From NCBI GenBank assembly GCA_964017045.1, contig OZ024798.1, forward strand, positions 25,323,347-25,387,346: a stretch of 64,000 bases of DNA, in the 5' to 3' direction. The position numbers and the translations under genes were made by a program. This document shows positions 1 through 11,292 of the stretch, one piece after another; positions within the stretch are counted from its first letter, which is position 1, and every line of letters begins with the position of its first letter. The notes beneath the pieces were generated by a model. It made no database searches and was not told the origin of the DNA. It worked only from the letters and a program-made list of their open reading frames with translations. Origin of the DNA: Omphiscola glabra. Its lineage: Eukaryota > Mollusca > Gastropoda > Lymnaeidae.

Positions 1-75
1 AACGTATTTCGCTGCAATATTCAATAGCTGGGTAGATATATACAACGTATTTCGCTGCAATATTCAATAGCTGGG
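1..75. repeat. 43-bp direct repeat cut by window edge
   Basis: Bases 1-32 recur at 44-75 (aacgtatttcgctgcaat...), so the period is 43 bp. It is probably the last two units of an array that continues to the left. The following sequence to 367 is unique, with a G15 run at 193-207. Confidence 0.8.
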
Positions 76-367
76 AGGATTAGACGCGAAGACAATAAAT
101 GTATGAATAGGTACTATAGGGCTATTAACAGGGTTGGTAGACACAATGACTTTACCAGATAGTTGTGTGGATAGATACTTTATGACAAACACGGGGGGGG
201 GGGGGGGCTGTGACTGCCTGAAAAATATATTTTACCTCAAATAGTTTGGGTGGGTAGACATGTATATTTTGTAACAATAGTTGTATGGATAGGTGTGAAG
301 TGAAAAGACCCATATCTCAATAGGTGTACAGAATATCTTCTTTTAAAAAAAAAAAAGAATTAGAAAT

Positions 368-676
368 ACCGTGTATAAACCCGGCTCTTTGGATACATTA
401 TTGTGTACATCATTGTGTACATCTTTTTGTACATCATTGTGTACATCACTGTGTACATCATTGTGTACATCAATGCCGTGTATAAACCTGGCTCTTTGGA
501 TACATTATTGTGTACATCATTGTATGCATCAATGTGTAAATCCTTATGTCCATCATTGTGTACGTAAATGTGTGTATCATTGTGTACATCACTGTGTGCA
601 TTAATCTGTGCATCATTTTGTACATTACTGTGAGCATCATTGTGTACATCATTGTGTACATCACCGTTTACATCAG
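368..676. repeat. 12-bp minisatellite (tgtgtacatcat) with a 107-bp duplication
   Basis: Degenerate 12-bp units of tgtgtacatcat. A higher-order duplication places a gtgtataaacc(c/t)ggctc block at about 368 and again about 107 bp later. Open frames here are repeat artefacts. Bases 677-1077 are T-rich and show nothing else. Confidence 0.9.
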
Positions 677-1077
677 GTGGTTTTTAAAGATATTACATGT
701 ACTCCATCAATGGATTCACAGGTTGACTGTAATATACCACCATCCCCAAATGTCTACACCCTCCCCCTTTTTTTTTCCACTTTTTCCCAATGCCGGCTTA
801 CAGCCCACCCGCTTAGAAACTGAAATTTTTGTTTTCTTTATTTTTTTTATTATTATTGTGTTTTATTATTATTATTTTTTTTTTTGTAGCCAGAAGGTGT
901 TAATGAGATGTTTGTATTTAAAATAGATTAATTAGACCAGAGACTTAAGTTATGTTTTTTTTAATAACTTGCGGCGACTGACAATTTTTTTAAAAGCAAA
1001 ATCCAGTTTTTTAGACAACAGATAATTTTTGAGACGAAATTCAATTTTTGAGGCAGCGGACAATTTTTGAGACAACA

Positions 1078-2314
1078 AATGTAAGGAGTGACGATGTAAG
1101 GAGTTGTGATGTAAGGAGGGGCGATGTCAGGAGTTGTGATGTAAGGAGTGACGATGTAAGGAGTTGTGATGTAAGGAGTGACGATGTAAGGAGTTGTGAT
1201 GTTCGGAGTGACGATGTAAGGAGTTGTGATGTAAGGAGTTGTGACGTAAGGAGTTGTGATGTAAGGAGTTGTGATATAAGGAGTTGTGATGTAAGGAGTT
1301 GTGATGTAAGGAGTTGGGATGTAAGGAGTTGTGATGTAAAGAGTGACGATGTAAGAAGTTGTGATGTAAGGAGTTGTGATGTAAGGAGTTGTGATGTAAG
1401 GAGTGACGATGTAAGGAGTTGTGATGTAAGGAGTTGTGATGTAAGGAGTTGTGATGTAAGGAGTGACGATGTAAGGAGTTGTGATGTAAGGAGTTGTGAT
1501 GTAAGGAGTGACGATGTAAGGAGTTGTGATGTAAGGAGTTGTGATGTAAGTAGTCGTGATATAAGGAGTGACGATGTAAGGAGTTGTGATGTAAGGAGTT
1601 GTGATGTAAGGAGGGGTGATGTTATGAGTGACGATGTAAGGAGTTGTGATGTAAGGAGTTGTGATGTAACGAGGGACGATGTAAGGAGTTGTGATGTAAG
1701 GAGTTGTGATGTAAGGAGTTGTGATGTAAGGAGTGACCATGTAAGGAGTTGTGATGTAAGGAGTTGTGATGTAAGGAGTGACGATGTAAGGAGTTGTGAT
1801 GTAAGGAGTTGTAATGTAAGGAGTGACGATGTAAGGAGTTGTGATGTAAGGAGGGACGATGTAAGGAGCTGTGATGTAAGGAGTTGTGATGTAAGGAGTT
1901 GTAATGTAAGGAGTTGTGATGTAAGGAGATGTGATGTAAGGAGTTGTGATGTAAGGAGTGACGATGTAAGGAGTTGTGATGTAAGGTATGACAATGTAAG
2001 GAGTGATAATTTAATGAGTGATAATGTAATGAGTGATGATGTAAGGTTATAAACGAGTGGTGATGAAAGGATTAATGATGTAGGAGTGGTAATGTAAGGA
2101 TCGATGATGTACGGAGTTATAATATAAGGACTGATGATATAGGGAATAATAAAATAATGAGGGATAATGTAAGGAGAATAATTTAACGAGTGATAATGTA
2201 AGGAGTGATGATGCAAGGTGGTAATGTAAAGAGTGGTGATATAAGGAGCAATTATGTAAGGAATGATGATGTAAGGATCGATGAGGTAATGAGTGATGAT
2301 GTAAGGAGTGATGA
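1078..2314. repeat. 15-bp minisatellite (gtaaggagttgtgat)
   Basis: About 65 tight copies up to 2046, then a decaying tail. Two main variants alternate: gtaaggagttgtgat and gtaaggagtgacgat. The unit has no stop in several frames, so open frames of 259-437 codons arise on both strands. None shows a non-repeat domain. Confidence 0.95.
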
Positions 2315-3019
2315 AAGTTGAATTTTTCCTTAAAACAAGTTTCAATCTATCCAACCGGCCGGTCGTCTTCGAGTCTAAGAATGTCCATGGCGATTTCTTC
2401 GACTAACTCGGCTGACTTTCCCCACAAATGTATTATTGTTGAATCCCATCTTTGTCCTGCCTAACTGGCGTCTTTTCAATATGAGTATTGCTTTAGGGTT
2501 CGTCGTTTAAATGTTGAAGGTGAACAACTGAATAAACATCGGGTGGAGCGGCTCTTAACGGCGGTCCTAGCAAGCGCAATGCAGGACTCGATCCGCTTTC
2601 TAAGACTGGGCATTTTTTTTTCTAGTATCCCATAACAATCGTAGCCTAGGAGAATACATCAATGGTCTTTTAATGAAGAACACATCAAACGCTACTGGAA
2701 AATACTTTTTTGGCTGCATTGCGGAATGCGCTCTAGAACACGATAGTTTTTTTTTTGTTAAAATAGATTGTCTTACATCATGCGTGTTGTTATACTCTGT
2801 GGGATTATTTCATAACTCTTAAATTCTCTTGCTGTCCTCTCGGATTTGACATTGCAGCTCAGTGGTATTTTTTATTTTATATTGTTTTTAATGTTGTTTT
2901 TATCTCTGAAGAAGTCTTCTTGCCAACAGGTTCGTTGGGTTTTTTTGTTTTTTTTGCCTCAGGTTTTCAAATACTATGTTTGGCTCGTTTCCTATTCATA
3001 AGGCTACAGGGCTCTAGGA
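2315..3019. other. Non-repetitive AT-rich 5' flank
   Basis: No coding potential, tandem structure or recognisable element seen. T-homopolymer runs are frequent. Confidence 0.5.
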
Positions 3020-3218
3020 AAGTGGTTCTCAACATTCCTAATGCCGCGACCCTTTAAATACAGTTCCTCATGTTGTGGCGACCCCCCAACCACAAAATAA
3101 TTTTCGTTGCTACGTCATAGCTGTAGAGTGTATGGGTTTTCCTATGGTCGTAGGCGACCCATGTGAAAGTGTCGTTGGACCCCCAAAGGGGTCGCGACCC
3201 ATAGGCTGAGAACCGCTG
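3020..3218. mobile_element. SPIN/URR1-like non-autonomous hAT element, copy 1
   Basis: The left terminus is agtggttctcaac and the right terminus gctgagaaccgctg, forming an imperfect inverted repeat. The interior has the family blocks taatgccgcgaccctttaa, ttttcgttgctac, gtaggcgacc and gggtcgcgaccc. The flanks ctctagga (3012-3019) and ctctaggg (3219-3226) form a 7/8 target duplication of hAT length. At 199 bp there is no room for a transposase. Confidence 0.85.
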
Positions 3219-3526
3219 CTCTAGGGCCTCTTTTAATTCGTCGTATGCTTTTCCCGGAATTTGGTGTTATGTATAGCAAAGGTCCCATTTTCGGCAGTGC
3301 CATTGAACTCCTGTGTTCTTTGTCGGGTAAATGTATATATAATCTTACACTAGATGGTAAGTTTGAGAACAAATATGTCTAGAGTCTAGTTCAGTTGCTT
3401 TTAAGTTTGAAAATATTCGTAAACCTATATATGCATATATTTATATATCCATATATCCAGTGAGAACATCTTCTTGATACAATACATTTAACATTTTATT
3501 GATAAAATTGTTATCTTCCCTTGAAA

Positions 3527-4035
3527 CACGCTTGTATTGTAACTTAAGCCTTGTCCTGAGATAAGATCGTAACATAGATTAACATAAGCCTTGGCCTGAG
3601 ATAAGACCGTAAAATAGATTAGTTAAGTTTTGAGATAAGATTCTTACCATAGATGAAACCTTGAGATAAGATTGTCATACATTAACTTAAGCCTTAAGAT
3701 GAGATTGTTAACATACAATAAACTTTGAGATAAGATTGTCATACATTAACTTAAGCCTTGAGATAAGATTGTTACCACATATTAAACCTTGAGATCAGAT
3801 GGTCATACATTAACTTAAGCCTTGAGATAATATTGTTACCATAGATTAAACCTTGAGATAAGATTGTCATAGATCAACTTAAGCCTTGAGTTAATATTGT
3901 CACATCCTAACGTGGGCCTTGAGATAAGATTGTTACCATAGATTAAACCTTGAGATAAGATTGTCATACCCTAACTTGGGCCTTGAGATAAGATTGTCAT
4001 ACCCTAACTTGGGCCTTGAGATAAGATCGCCCGGT
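3527..4035. repeat. Degenerate ~33-bp array with GATA-type motif in each unit
   Basis: About 15 units of roughly 32-34 bp built on ccttgagataagattgtcat and acttaagcc. Most contain AGATAAG, which fits the GATA-factor consensus (A/T)GATA(A/G). An inverted cttatctcag follows the array near 4050. Confidence 0.88.
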
Positions 4036-5159
4036 TCCAACAAACTTGTCTTATCTCAGGAGCGGGTTGAACGACTATCCTTACTGTACACTTCCTGATC
4101 CCCTGGTAGAGTCATGAGGGAGCCTAGACACCTCACCTTTGGGGTTTGGGAATGGGGGGAGCCGAGAGGGAGGCACGGAACGTCCAGGTAAGAAGAGATT
4201 GAGTTAAGTGTACATTTAGCCAGTACAAGGTGGGGGTGAGACGGGGGGGGGGGGAAATTAAAGGGAATGGGTGCTGTTTCTTGTCAGTTAAGGAGGTGAA
4301 ACGTTTTAGACAACTGGAGGAGGATTGGGGTCGGGTTTGGGGGGGGGGGGTATCCTGTGGTACGTAACAGGAAAGATTGGGTTCTAACGTAGAACTCGCG
4401 GGACTTGAGCTTAATGATGTCATGACGAAGTTTGAATTTTTTTTGTTTTTGTTGATTTTTTTAAAGAACGAAATAGTTATGGAGTACAAATTTAAGAGTT
4501 AGGCTAATTTTTTTTTAGCTAAGTATGAAAGTCGGAATTTTTGGATTTAGACTTCAAAGATTTGGGTCGAATTATGTAAGAGTCGTAATGTTGCAACTTA
4601 ATTTAAATTAAGCCTATTGAAAACTTAACAAATATCACTACTGGGACGCCATTCTTCGTGTTGGTGGGGTTTTTTTTTGGGTTTTTTTGTGTGTATTCCC
4701 AGTGTATATGATGCATCAGCGCGCCATTCACGTAGAGAAAGTAATATGGAGAGAGAACGAGCTCACAACACAGACAATTATAATATGACTTGAAAGATAA
4801 TTAATGGACTGCCTTCAAGTTGTGTAAATGAAATACAAATGTCTATAAATTCAAGTTTATAATAATGTGTTCTCTATAGATTTCATTTCATATGACTTGA
4901 TAGGGTGAGCTGGTAGAAATAATTTTTCAGACTGGTTGAAACTGTGTGTCTCTCTCTCTCTTTTTTTCTTTAGATGATTTCATCCGCCAGAGAAAAAGCT
5001 ACGTCATTTTACTCTAGTAGCCAAATCAGCAGTTATAAGAACGTCCCATTCCTCCCCTCATCGCTAGGAAAACACGGTTTTGTTTGGTTTTCATTTGTCA
5101 CAGAACGGTTGTTGCGGAGGAGGGCTCCGGTCCTGACTTATCACAAACTGTATTGAAGA
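4036..5159. other. Non-repetitive 5' flank
   Basis: G-runs near 4244 and 4339, and short T runs. No gene, RNA or element recognised. Confidence 0.45.
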
Positions 5160-5164
5160 AGTAG

Positions 5165-5815
5165 TGGTCAGTACAGGACCGCTCCTCTCTGTGATTTATA
5201 TTGTGGGTATCTAGGCGTTGGGACAGACAAGAGCACAGCGTAGACGAACGTAAACTGAACAAATCCAACTCCAGGTGTCCAGATGATAAACGAGAATGTA
5301 TTTATTACTAAAATATCATAAGCTCTTCTGTAGTCTTCACTGTCAGCTAACTAAATGAATCTCTATAAAATCTTTGACTGTTCACTGTTTCGTCTCAACT
5401 ATTCCTATGTTCCACAAGTCAATAGTCGTCTCCTGGTCTCTCTTGCAACTATTCCCTAACAACTGCTATCTTAGCTCTTTTCTCTCTACTTCCAACACAA
5501 CGAACTACTACCAACTTCAACTAACCTCTCAACTCTCACTGTCAGGAAGTGTTCTGTCTTATATACAGTTCTCTACCTCAATAGGCGGCCCATCCCTGCC
5601 CCCTAATTTCCGGTCAATTAGAATTCCCTTCGTTAACATCAACATCACCAGGGCAAAGTCATGGACAAATCCCATCCCCTCTATCTCAAAACGCGACAAT
5701 CTATTAACCTTAACCTCGACCCTTTAACAATGCTCCCCTAGAACTAACAGCAGTTTCCGTCCCTCCTATAACTTACCTGAACAATGGAGCCCTGTCCTGT
5801 ACCCCGCCCCAGTCA
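5165..5815 (-). mobile_element. Possible minus-strand LTR fragment
   Basis: Read on the minus strand this has LTR-like order: a TATA-type gtatataagacag near 5565, a gag/gtt-rich leader, then aataaat near 5300. The ends share inverted gtacaggac / gtcctgtac. No target duplication fits both edges, so boundaries are approximate and the call is tentative. Confidence 0.3.
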
Positions 5816-5955
5816 TTTGTGACATCATTGTTTAGAATTTATATCTATAAAATTTAATATCCTGACCTAGCTTGTTTTACCTAAAGGATTGTGATCGAAT
5901 ACACGGCATGCGTCAAAGCTGGCAGCACCGAGACTATCGCATCTGTTGTTAGTTG

Positions 5956-6412
5956 TGTTACGCCCTGGATTGTTATCAATGTCTGGGCTGGCGCCATGGC
6001 GACAGAGAGAGTGTTTTGTTTGGGTTAATTGTGAGGTCAGAGGTGAAATTGGTTCGTTAATGAATCTCTGGGCGGGCGAGGGGTTGAAGGGGGATAAAAG
6101 TTGTGAGCTGTGAGTTGAGAGTTAGTAGAGCCAGGAGTTAGTCGAGAGAGGAGTCCAGAGTGGATCTTCAGAGTTAGTATACTCGAGAGTAGTTAGAGAG
6201 AAGAGAGTTATTATTATCTCCATTGATGAATTGAGATTTGCTGCGATTAGATCATGTAATAAAAGTACTATCATTGTGTCTTCATTGGATGCTGTTGTTT
6301 TGTTCTTTATTGTACCTGGTGTGACAGGAAACATTCTTTGACATTAGAGAAGACCAAAGTAAGAAGGCTATAATACATTGTGACCCTAGACTAACGAAAG
6401 TAGACCGCAACA
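5956..6412 (+). mobile_element. Probable solo LTR of a Gypsy-like retrotransposon
   Basis: It begins TGTTACGC and ends CGCAACA, short TG...CA inverted termini. The inside has promoter and polyA order typical of an LTR: ggataaaag near 6092, then aataaaag near 6258 followed by a GT-rich tract. The flanks agttg and agtag are a 4/5 target duplication. At 457 bp the length is normal for a Gypsy LTR. No gag or pol reading frame lies on either side. Confidence 0.5.
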
Positions 6413-6537
6413 AGTAGCTCCAGCATCGCCGCGATCCTATGTTATATGGTGGGCAGTTTTGTTAAATGGGGCTCTCACTACGGTGGAAAAGAAATGGATC
6501 CATAGTTGGGTGATACTTTCTTTTATACGTTAGGACA

Positions 6538-6645
6538 TGTAAAAAGTGACGTAAAAGGTGACGTAAAGGGTGACGCAACTGGTGACATAAATGGTGACGT
6601 AAATGGTGACTGTGTTATAAAAAAATGTGACGTACAATTCCGATT
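6538..6645. repeat. Short 12-bp array of TGACGTAAA units
   Basis: Six to eight imperfect copies of gtgacgtaaang. Each good copy holds TGACGTAA, which resembles the CRE/ATF half-site core. It lies in the AK 5' flank, about 13 kb upstream of the start codon. Confidence 0.75.
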
Positions 6646-6875
6646 AAGATTTTTTTTAAAGACGACGCACGTCTCTGGAAAAATAACTCTGTCCACAGAA
6701 GGGGAAACCTGATCGACTAATAAGTCCATGTGACTTTCTTCAGAGAATCACGTATTCCTATAAAAAAAATGGATCCCCGTGATCTTTAAGTATCCCTGTT
6801 TACGAGATACTAACGCAGTCTTCGATAAGTGATAAGTCTGAGTTTGCGTCACTGATGAAAGAATTTTTAAAAAGA

Positions 6876-7570
6876 AGACATCCGAGACGAAGACATCCGA
6901 GACGACAGACATCCGAGACGATAGACATTCGAGACGAAGACATTCGAGACGAAGACATCCGAGACGAAGACATCCGAGACGAAGACATCCGAGACAAAGA
7001 CATCCGAGACGAAGACATCCGAGACGAAGACATCCGAGACGAAGACATCCGAGACGAAGACATCCGAGACGAAGACATCCGAAACGAAGACATCCGAGTC
7101 GAAGACATCCGAGACGAAGACATCCGAGACGATAGACATTCGAGACGATAGACATCCGAGACGATAGACATCCGAGACGAAGACATCCGAGACGATAGAC
7201 ATTCGAGACGATACACATTCGAGGCGATAGACATCCGAGACGAAGACATCTGAGTCGAAGACATCCGAGACGAAGACATCCGAGTCGAAGACATTCGAAA
7301 CGAAGACATCCGAGTCGAAGACATTCGAAACGAAGACATTCGAGACGATAGACATCCGAGACGAAGACATCCGAGTCGAAGACATTCGAAACGAAGACAT
7401 TCGAGACGATAGACATCCGAGACAAAGACATCCGAGACGATAGACATCCGAGACGAAGACATCCGAGTCGAAGACATTCGAAACGAAGACATTCGAGACG
7501 ATAGACATCCGAGACGAAGACATCCGAGTCGAAGACATTCGAAACGAAGACATCCGAGACGAAGATATCT
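6876..7570. repeat. 15-bp minisatellite (gacatccgagacgaa)
   Basis: About 45 units of 15 bp, with an occasional extra base giving gacgatagacatccg. All four bases stay in register long enough to keep several frames open on both strands (up to 356 codons on the minus strand). These repeats encode no known domain. Confidence 0.95.
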
Positions 7571-7589
7571 GAGGCCACGCCCAACGCAG

Positions 7590-8010
7590 AACAAGACGAA
7601 TATAGACAAATAACAACATAGGCCAAGACCAGCAGATACCAAGACAAACATAGACTAGTTTGGACAAATACCAACATAGGCGAATACCAACATAGAAAAA
7701 GACCTACATATACCAACACCAAAATGGTGGACCATGACGAACATTTACCAATATAAATAAAGAAAAATAAAATCAAAGACCAACATAGGTAAAGACCAAT
7801 ATAGGCAAAGACCAACATAGAGCAAGACTAAAAAATACCAAATAAAATATAGACAAAGGCGAACACAGACAAAAACCAACAATGCCCAAGACCAACATAG
7901 ACCAAGGTCACTAGGACCAACATCAAACTTAAACCAAGGTCACTGGGACAAAGATCCAACATAGACAAAGTTCTCTGGATCAAGACCAAAAAGTCCCAAC
8001 AACGACCAAG
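7590..8010. repeat. Decayed array of accaacatagac-type units
   Basis: Many imperfect copies of aagaccaacatag, aggcaaag and tagacaaa at irregular 12-24 bp spacing. It continues directly from the previous array and looks older. Bases 8011-8667 are unique and hold nothing recognisable. Confidence 0.7.
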
Positions 8011-8667
8011 ACCGCCTAAACCAATCGGTTCTGCAATAAAACCCAAGTGGTATAAAGTTTGTAAATAACGAATATTTTACCGCACGTAGCTGATGATACA
8101 TACATTCTCATAAAAAGCCGACAGCTTTCAATAGCTGTTTAGCAGAGGTCTCACTCGTCATAAACGATTGTGCTGTCAGTGATTTAGACTAGCGTTTCTC
8201 TGATGACAGGAGTTTAAAATTTGACCAGATCTCCAAGAGCCTTCAAAGCAATCATAAGCGAAAACAAACAAAAAAGTATGTGTATGGAGCTTTGTGTTTG
8301 CGCCACAGCGTCTGGCCGGTAGGATGCACCTGTTGTGTTACTAAAAGAAAAGAGCGCTAGGCGTGATCAGGTCTCGTTAAATTCCTTACACTAAACAGAT
8401 TAATAAGAAAAAGGAAGTACAAAAAGCAGGCCAAAAACAAAACAGCTTCGGTTTTACAGCCCTCTTTACACGTTTGGCCAAATCTTTCTCACACTCAACC
8501 CGTGATTGTGTATGTGTTATACCAATGCTTCCTATTGCAATCCCCTTGCTGTTAGCTCCGGCACCTCACTTATATGTTATTGCCAAATGCCCATTACCCT
8601 TTAGAATAATTGATAGCAGAAACGTCACCTCGCCTTTTTATAGTTTTTATGTATAGACTCACACGTT

Positions 8668-8880
8668 GCAGTTGTGATACTTGAACATACGTTTTGATAT
8701 TTGAACACACGTTTTATTTGTGATAAATGAACAAAGGTTTTAGTTGTGATATGTGAACACACGTTTTAGTTGTGATATGTGAACACACGCTTATTTGTGA
8801 TATATGAACACACGCTTTAGTTGTGATATATGAACACACGTTTAGTTGTGATATATGAGCACATGTTTTGGTTGTGATAA
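8668..8880. repeat. 26-bp array (gtgatatgtgaacacacg)
   Basis: About eight copies of ttttagttgtgatatatgaa-like units with cacacg joins, ending before the 14-bp array. Confidence 0.88.
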
Positions 8881-8994
8881 ATCCTCTGACTTATGGGCAG
8901 TGGGAAACCGGAAGTACCCTTTGGACAAAAATAGAAATAAATGTATTAAATATTTCATGGATATTCCAACACACTAAGAGTAAATGCACTCTTG

Positions 8995-9835
8995 ATAGGC
9001 ACACTATGATAGGCACAATATGATAGGCACAATATGATAGGCACAATATGATAGGCACAATATGATAGGCACAATATGATAGGCACAATATGATAGGCAC
9101 AATATGATAGGCACACTACGATAGGCACAATATGATAGGCACAATATGATATGCACAATATGATAGGCACAATACGATAGGCACACTACGATAGGCACAA
9201 TATGATAGGCACAATATGATATGCACAATATGATAGGCACAATATGATAGGCACACTACGATAGGCACAATATGATATGCACAATATGATAGGCACAATA
9301 TGATAGGCACACTACGATAGGCACAATATGATAGGCACAATATGATATGCACAATATGATAGGCACAATATGATAGGCACACTACGATAGGCACAATATG
9401 ATAGGCACAATATGATAGGCACAATATGATAGGCACAATATGATAGGCACACTACGATAGGCACAATATGATAGGCACAATATGATATGCACAATATGAT
9501 AGGCACACTACGATAGGCACAATATGATAGGCACAATATGATAGGCACAATATGATAGGCACAATATGATAGGCACAATATGATAGGCACAATATGATAG
9601 GCACAATATGATATACGAAATATGATAGGCACAATATGATAGGCACAGCGCAATATGATAGGTGCAATATGATTGGCGCAACATGATAGGCGCAATATGA
9701 TAGGTACTCTTTGATAGGCGCAATATGATAGGCACTTGTGGTAGGCACACTTCGAAACGGATAATTTAATATGCGCAATTCGATAGGCACATTTCGATGA
9801 ACGCAATTAGATAGGTATACTTTGTTAGGTATACT
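8995..9835. repeat. 14-bp minisatellite (tgataggcacaata)
   Basis: About 58 units. Three variants are interspersed: gataggcacaatat, gataggcacactac and gatatgcacaatat. The right end decays after 9650. Because 14 is not a multiple of three, the minus-strand open frames repeat every 14 codons (MPIILCLSYCAYHIV). Bases 9836-10196 are unique. Confidence 0.95.
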
Positions 9836-10196
9836 TTTATAGCCGTCGACTTATTGTCCAAGTAAGAGACACAACGTATGTTTGTAAATAAGTGAGTGTA
9901 CAACTTGACTTATTCAACTGGGAACCTGGGACACATTATAGCTGGTTTAAAACTATTGGGTGGTTCATTAATGACAGACATTATTTCTCGCTATGCCAGT
10001 AAAATTGTTACATTGTGTAATATTTTTTATATCATGAATTGTTGAGATGTTCCCTGGGGTTTATCCAGCGGCGCGGACAGAGGCGATTTGTTGTTTAGGT
10101 AATCATCATCCCAAGCCTTGTGGGGTATTGTCGTGCGAATGCCACACCATCGTCACCTTGTGACGGACGGATACCGGCAATTGTTAAGAATAAGAT

Positions 10197-11292
10197 GAGT
10201 TACATTGTTAAGAGAAATAGTTGCTGGTTACACTTTGGGAGGGGGGGGGGAAGAAGTAGTGCTACTTACGCTGTTAAGAGAAATAGTTGCTGGTTACACT
10301 TTGATGGAAGAAGTAGTGCTACTTACATTGTTAAGAGAAATAGTTGCTGGTTACACTTTGATGGAAGAAGTAGTGCTACTTACATTGTTAAGACAAATAG
10401 TTGCTGGTTACACTTTGATGGAAGAAGTAGTGCTACTTACATTGTTAAGAAAAATAGTTGCTGGTTACACTTTGATGGAAGAAGTAGTGCTACTTACATT
10501 GTTAAGAGAAATAGTTGCTGGTTACACTTTGATGGAAGAAGCAGTGCTACTTACATTGTTAAGAGAAATAGTTGCTGGTTACACTTTGATGGAAGAAGCA
10601 GTGCTACTTACATTGTTAAGAGAAATAGTTGCTGGTTACACTTTGATGGAAGAAGCAGTGCTACTTACATTGTTAAGAGAAATAGTTGCTGGTTACACTT
10701 TGATGGAAGAAGCAGTGCTACTTACATTGTTAAGAGAAATAGTTGCTGGTTACACTTTGATGGAAGAAGTAGTGCTACTTACATTGTTAAGAGAAATAGT
10801 TGCTGGTTACACTTGGGGGGGAGAGTAGTGCTACTTACATTGTTAAGAGAAATATTTGCTGGTTACACTTGGGGGGGGGGGAGTAGTGTTACTTACATTG
10901 TTAAGAGAAATAATTGCTGGTTACACTTGGGGGGAGAGTAGTGCTACTTACATTGTTAAGAGAAATAGTTGCTAGTTACACTTGGGGGGGGGAGTAGTGC
11001 TACTTACATTGTTAAGAGAAATAGTTGCTGGTTACACTTGGGGGGGAGTAGTGCTACTTACATTGTTAAGAGAAATAGTTGCTGGTTACACTTGGGGGGG
11101 GGGGGAGTAGTGCTACTTACATTGTTAAGAGAAATAGTTGCTGGTTACACTTGGGGGGGGAGTAGTGCTACTTACATTGTTAAGAGAAATAGTTGCTGGT
11201 TACACTTGGGGGGGGGAGTAGTGCTACTTACATTGTTAAGAGAAATAGTTGCTGGTTACACTTGGGGGGGGGGGGGAGTAGTGCTACTTTCA
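10197..11292. repeat. 57-bp minisatellite with variable G-tract sub-variant
   Basis: About 19 units with core gctacttacattgttaagag and aaatagttgctggttacact. Units up to about 10810 end in ttgatggaagaagtag. Later units replace this with a run of 5-14 G and agtag. The 57-bp period gives a 19-residue repeat (SATYIVKRNSCWLHFDGRS), open until G-tract length changes break the frame. Confidence 0.96.

Noticed and set aside
1041..2354. Open frames of 259-437 codons on both strands over the 15-bp array
   Set aside because: They follow the repeat unit exactly, exist in several frames at once and have no attached domain or splice context.
2540..2610. Possible rRNA or tRNA fragment (cttaacggcggtcctagc)
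   Set aside because: No matching flanks to a conserved rRNA segment and no cloverleaf could be drawn.
6748..7818. 356-codon minus-strand frame rich in Arg/Ser/Leu/Cys
   Set aside because: It is the translation of the 15-bp minisatellite with low-complexity flanks; sister frames are equally open.
9004..9806. Cys/Tyr-rich hydrophobic minus-strand proteins
   Set aside because: They are frame copies of the 14-bp array, repeating every 14 codons.
10120..10941. 273-codon frame with 19-residue repeats
   Set aside because: The 57-bp unit is a multiple of three, so openness is automatic, and the frame collapses when G-tract lengths change.
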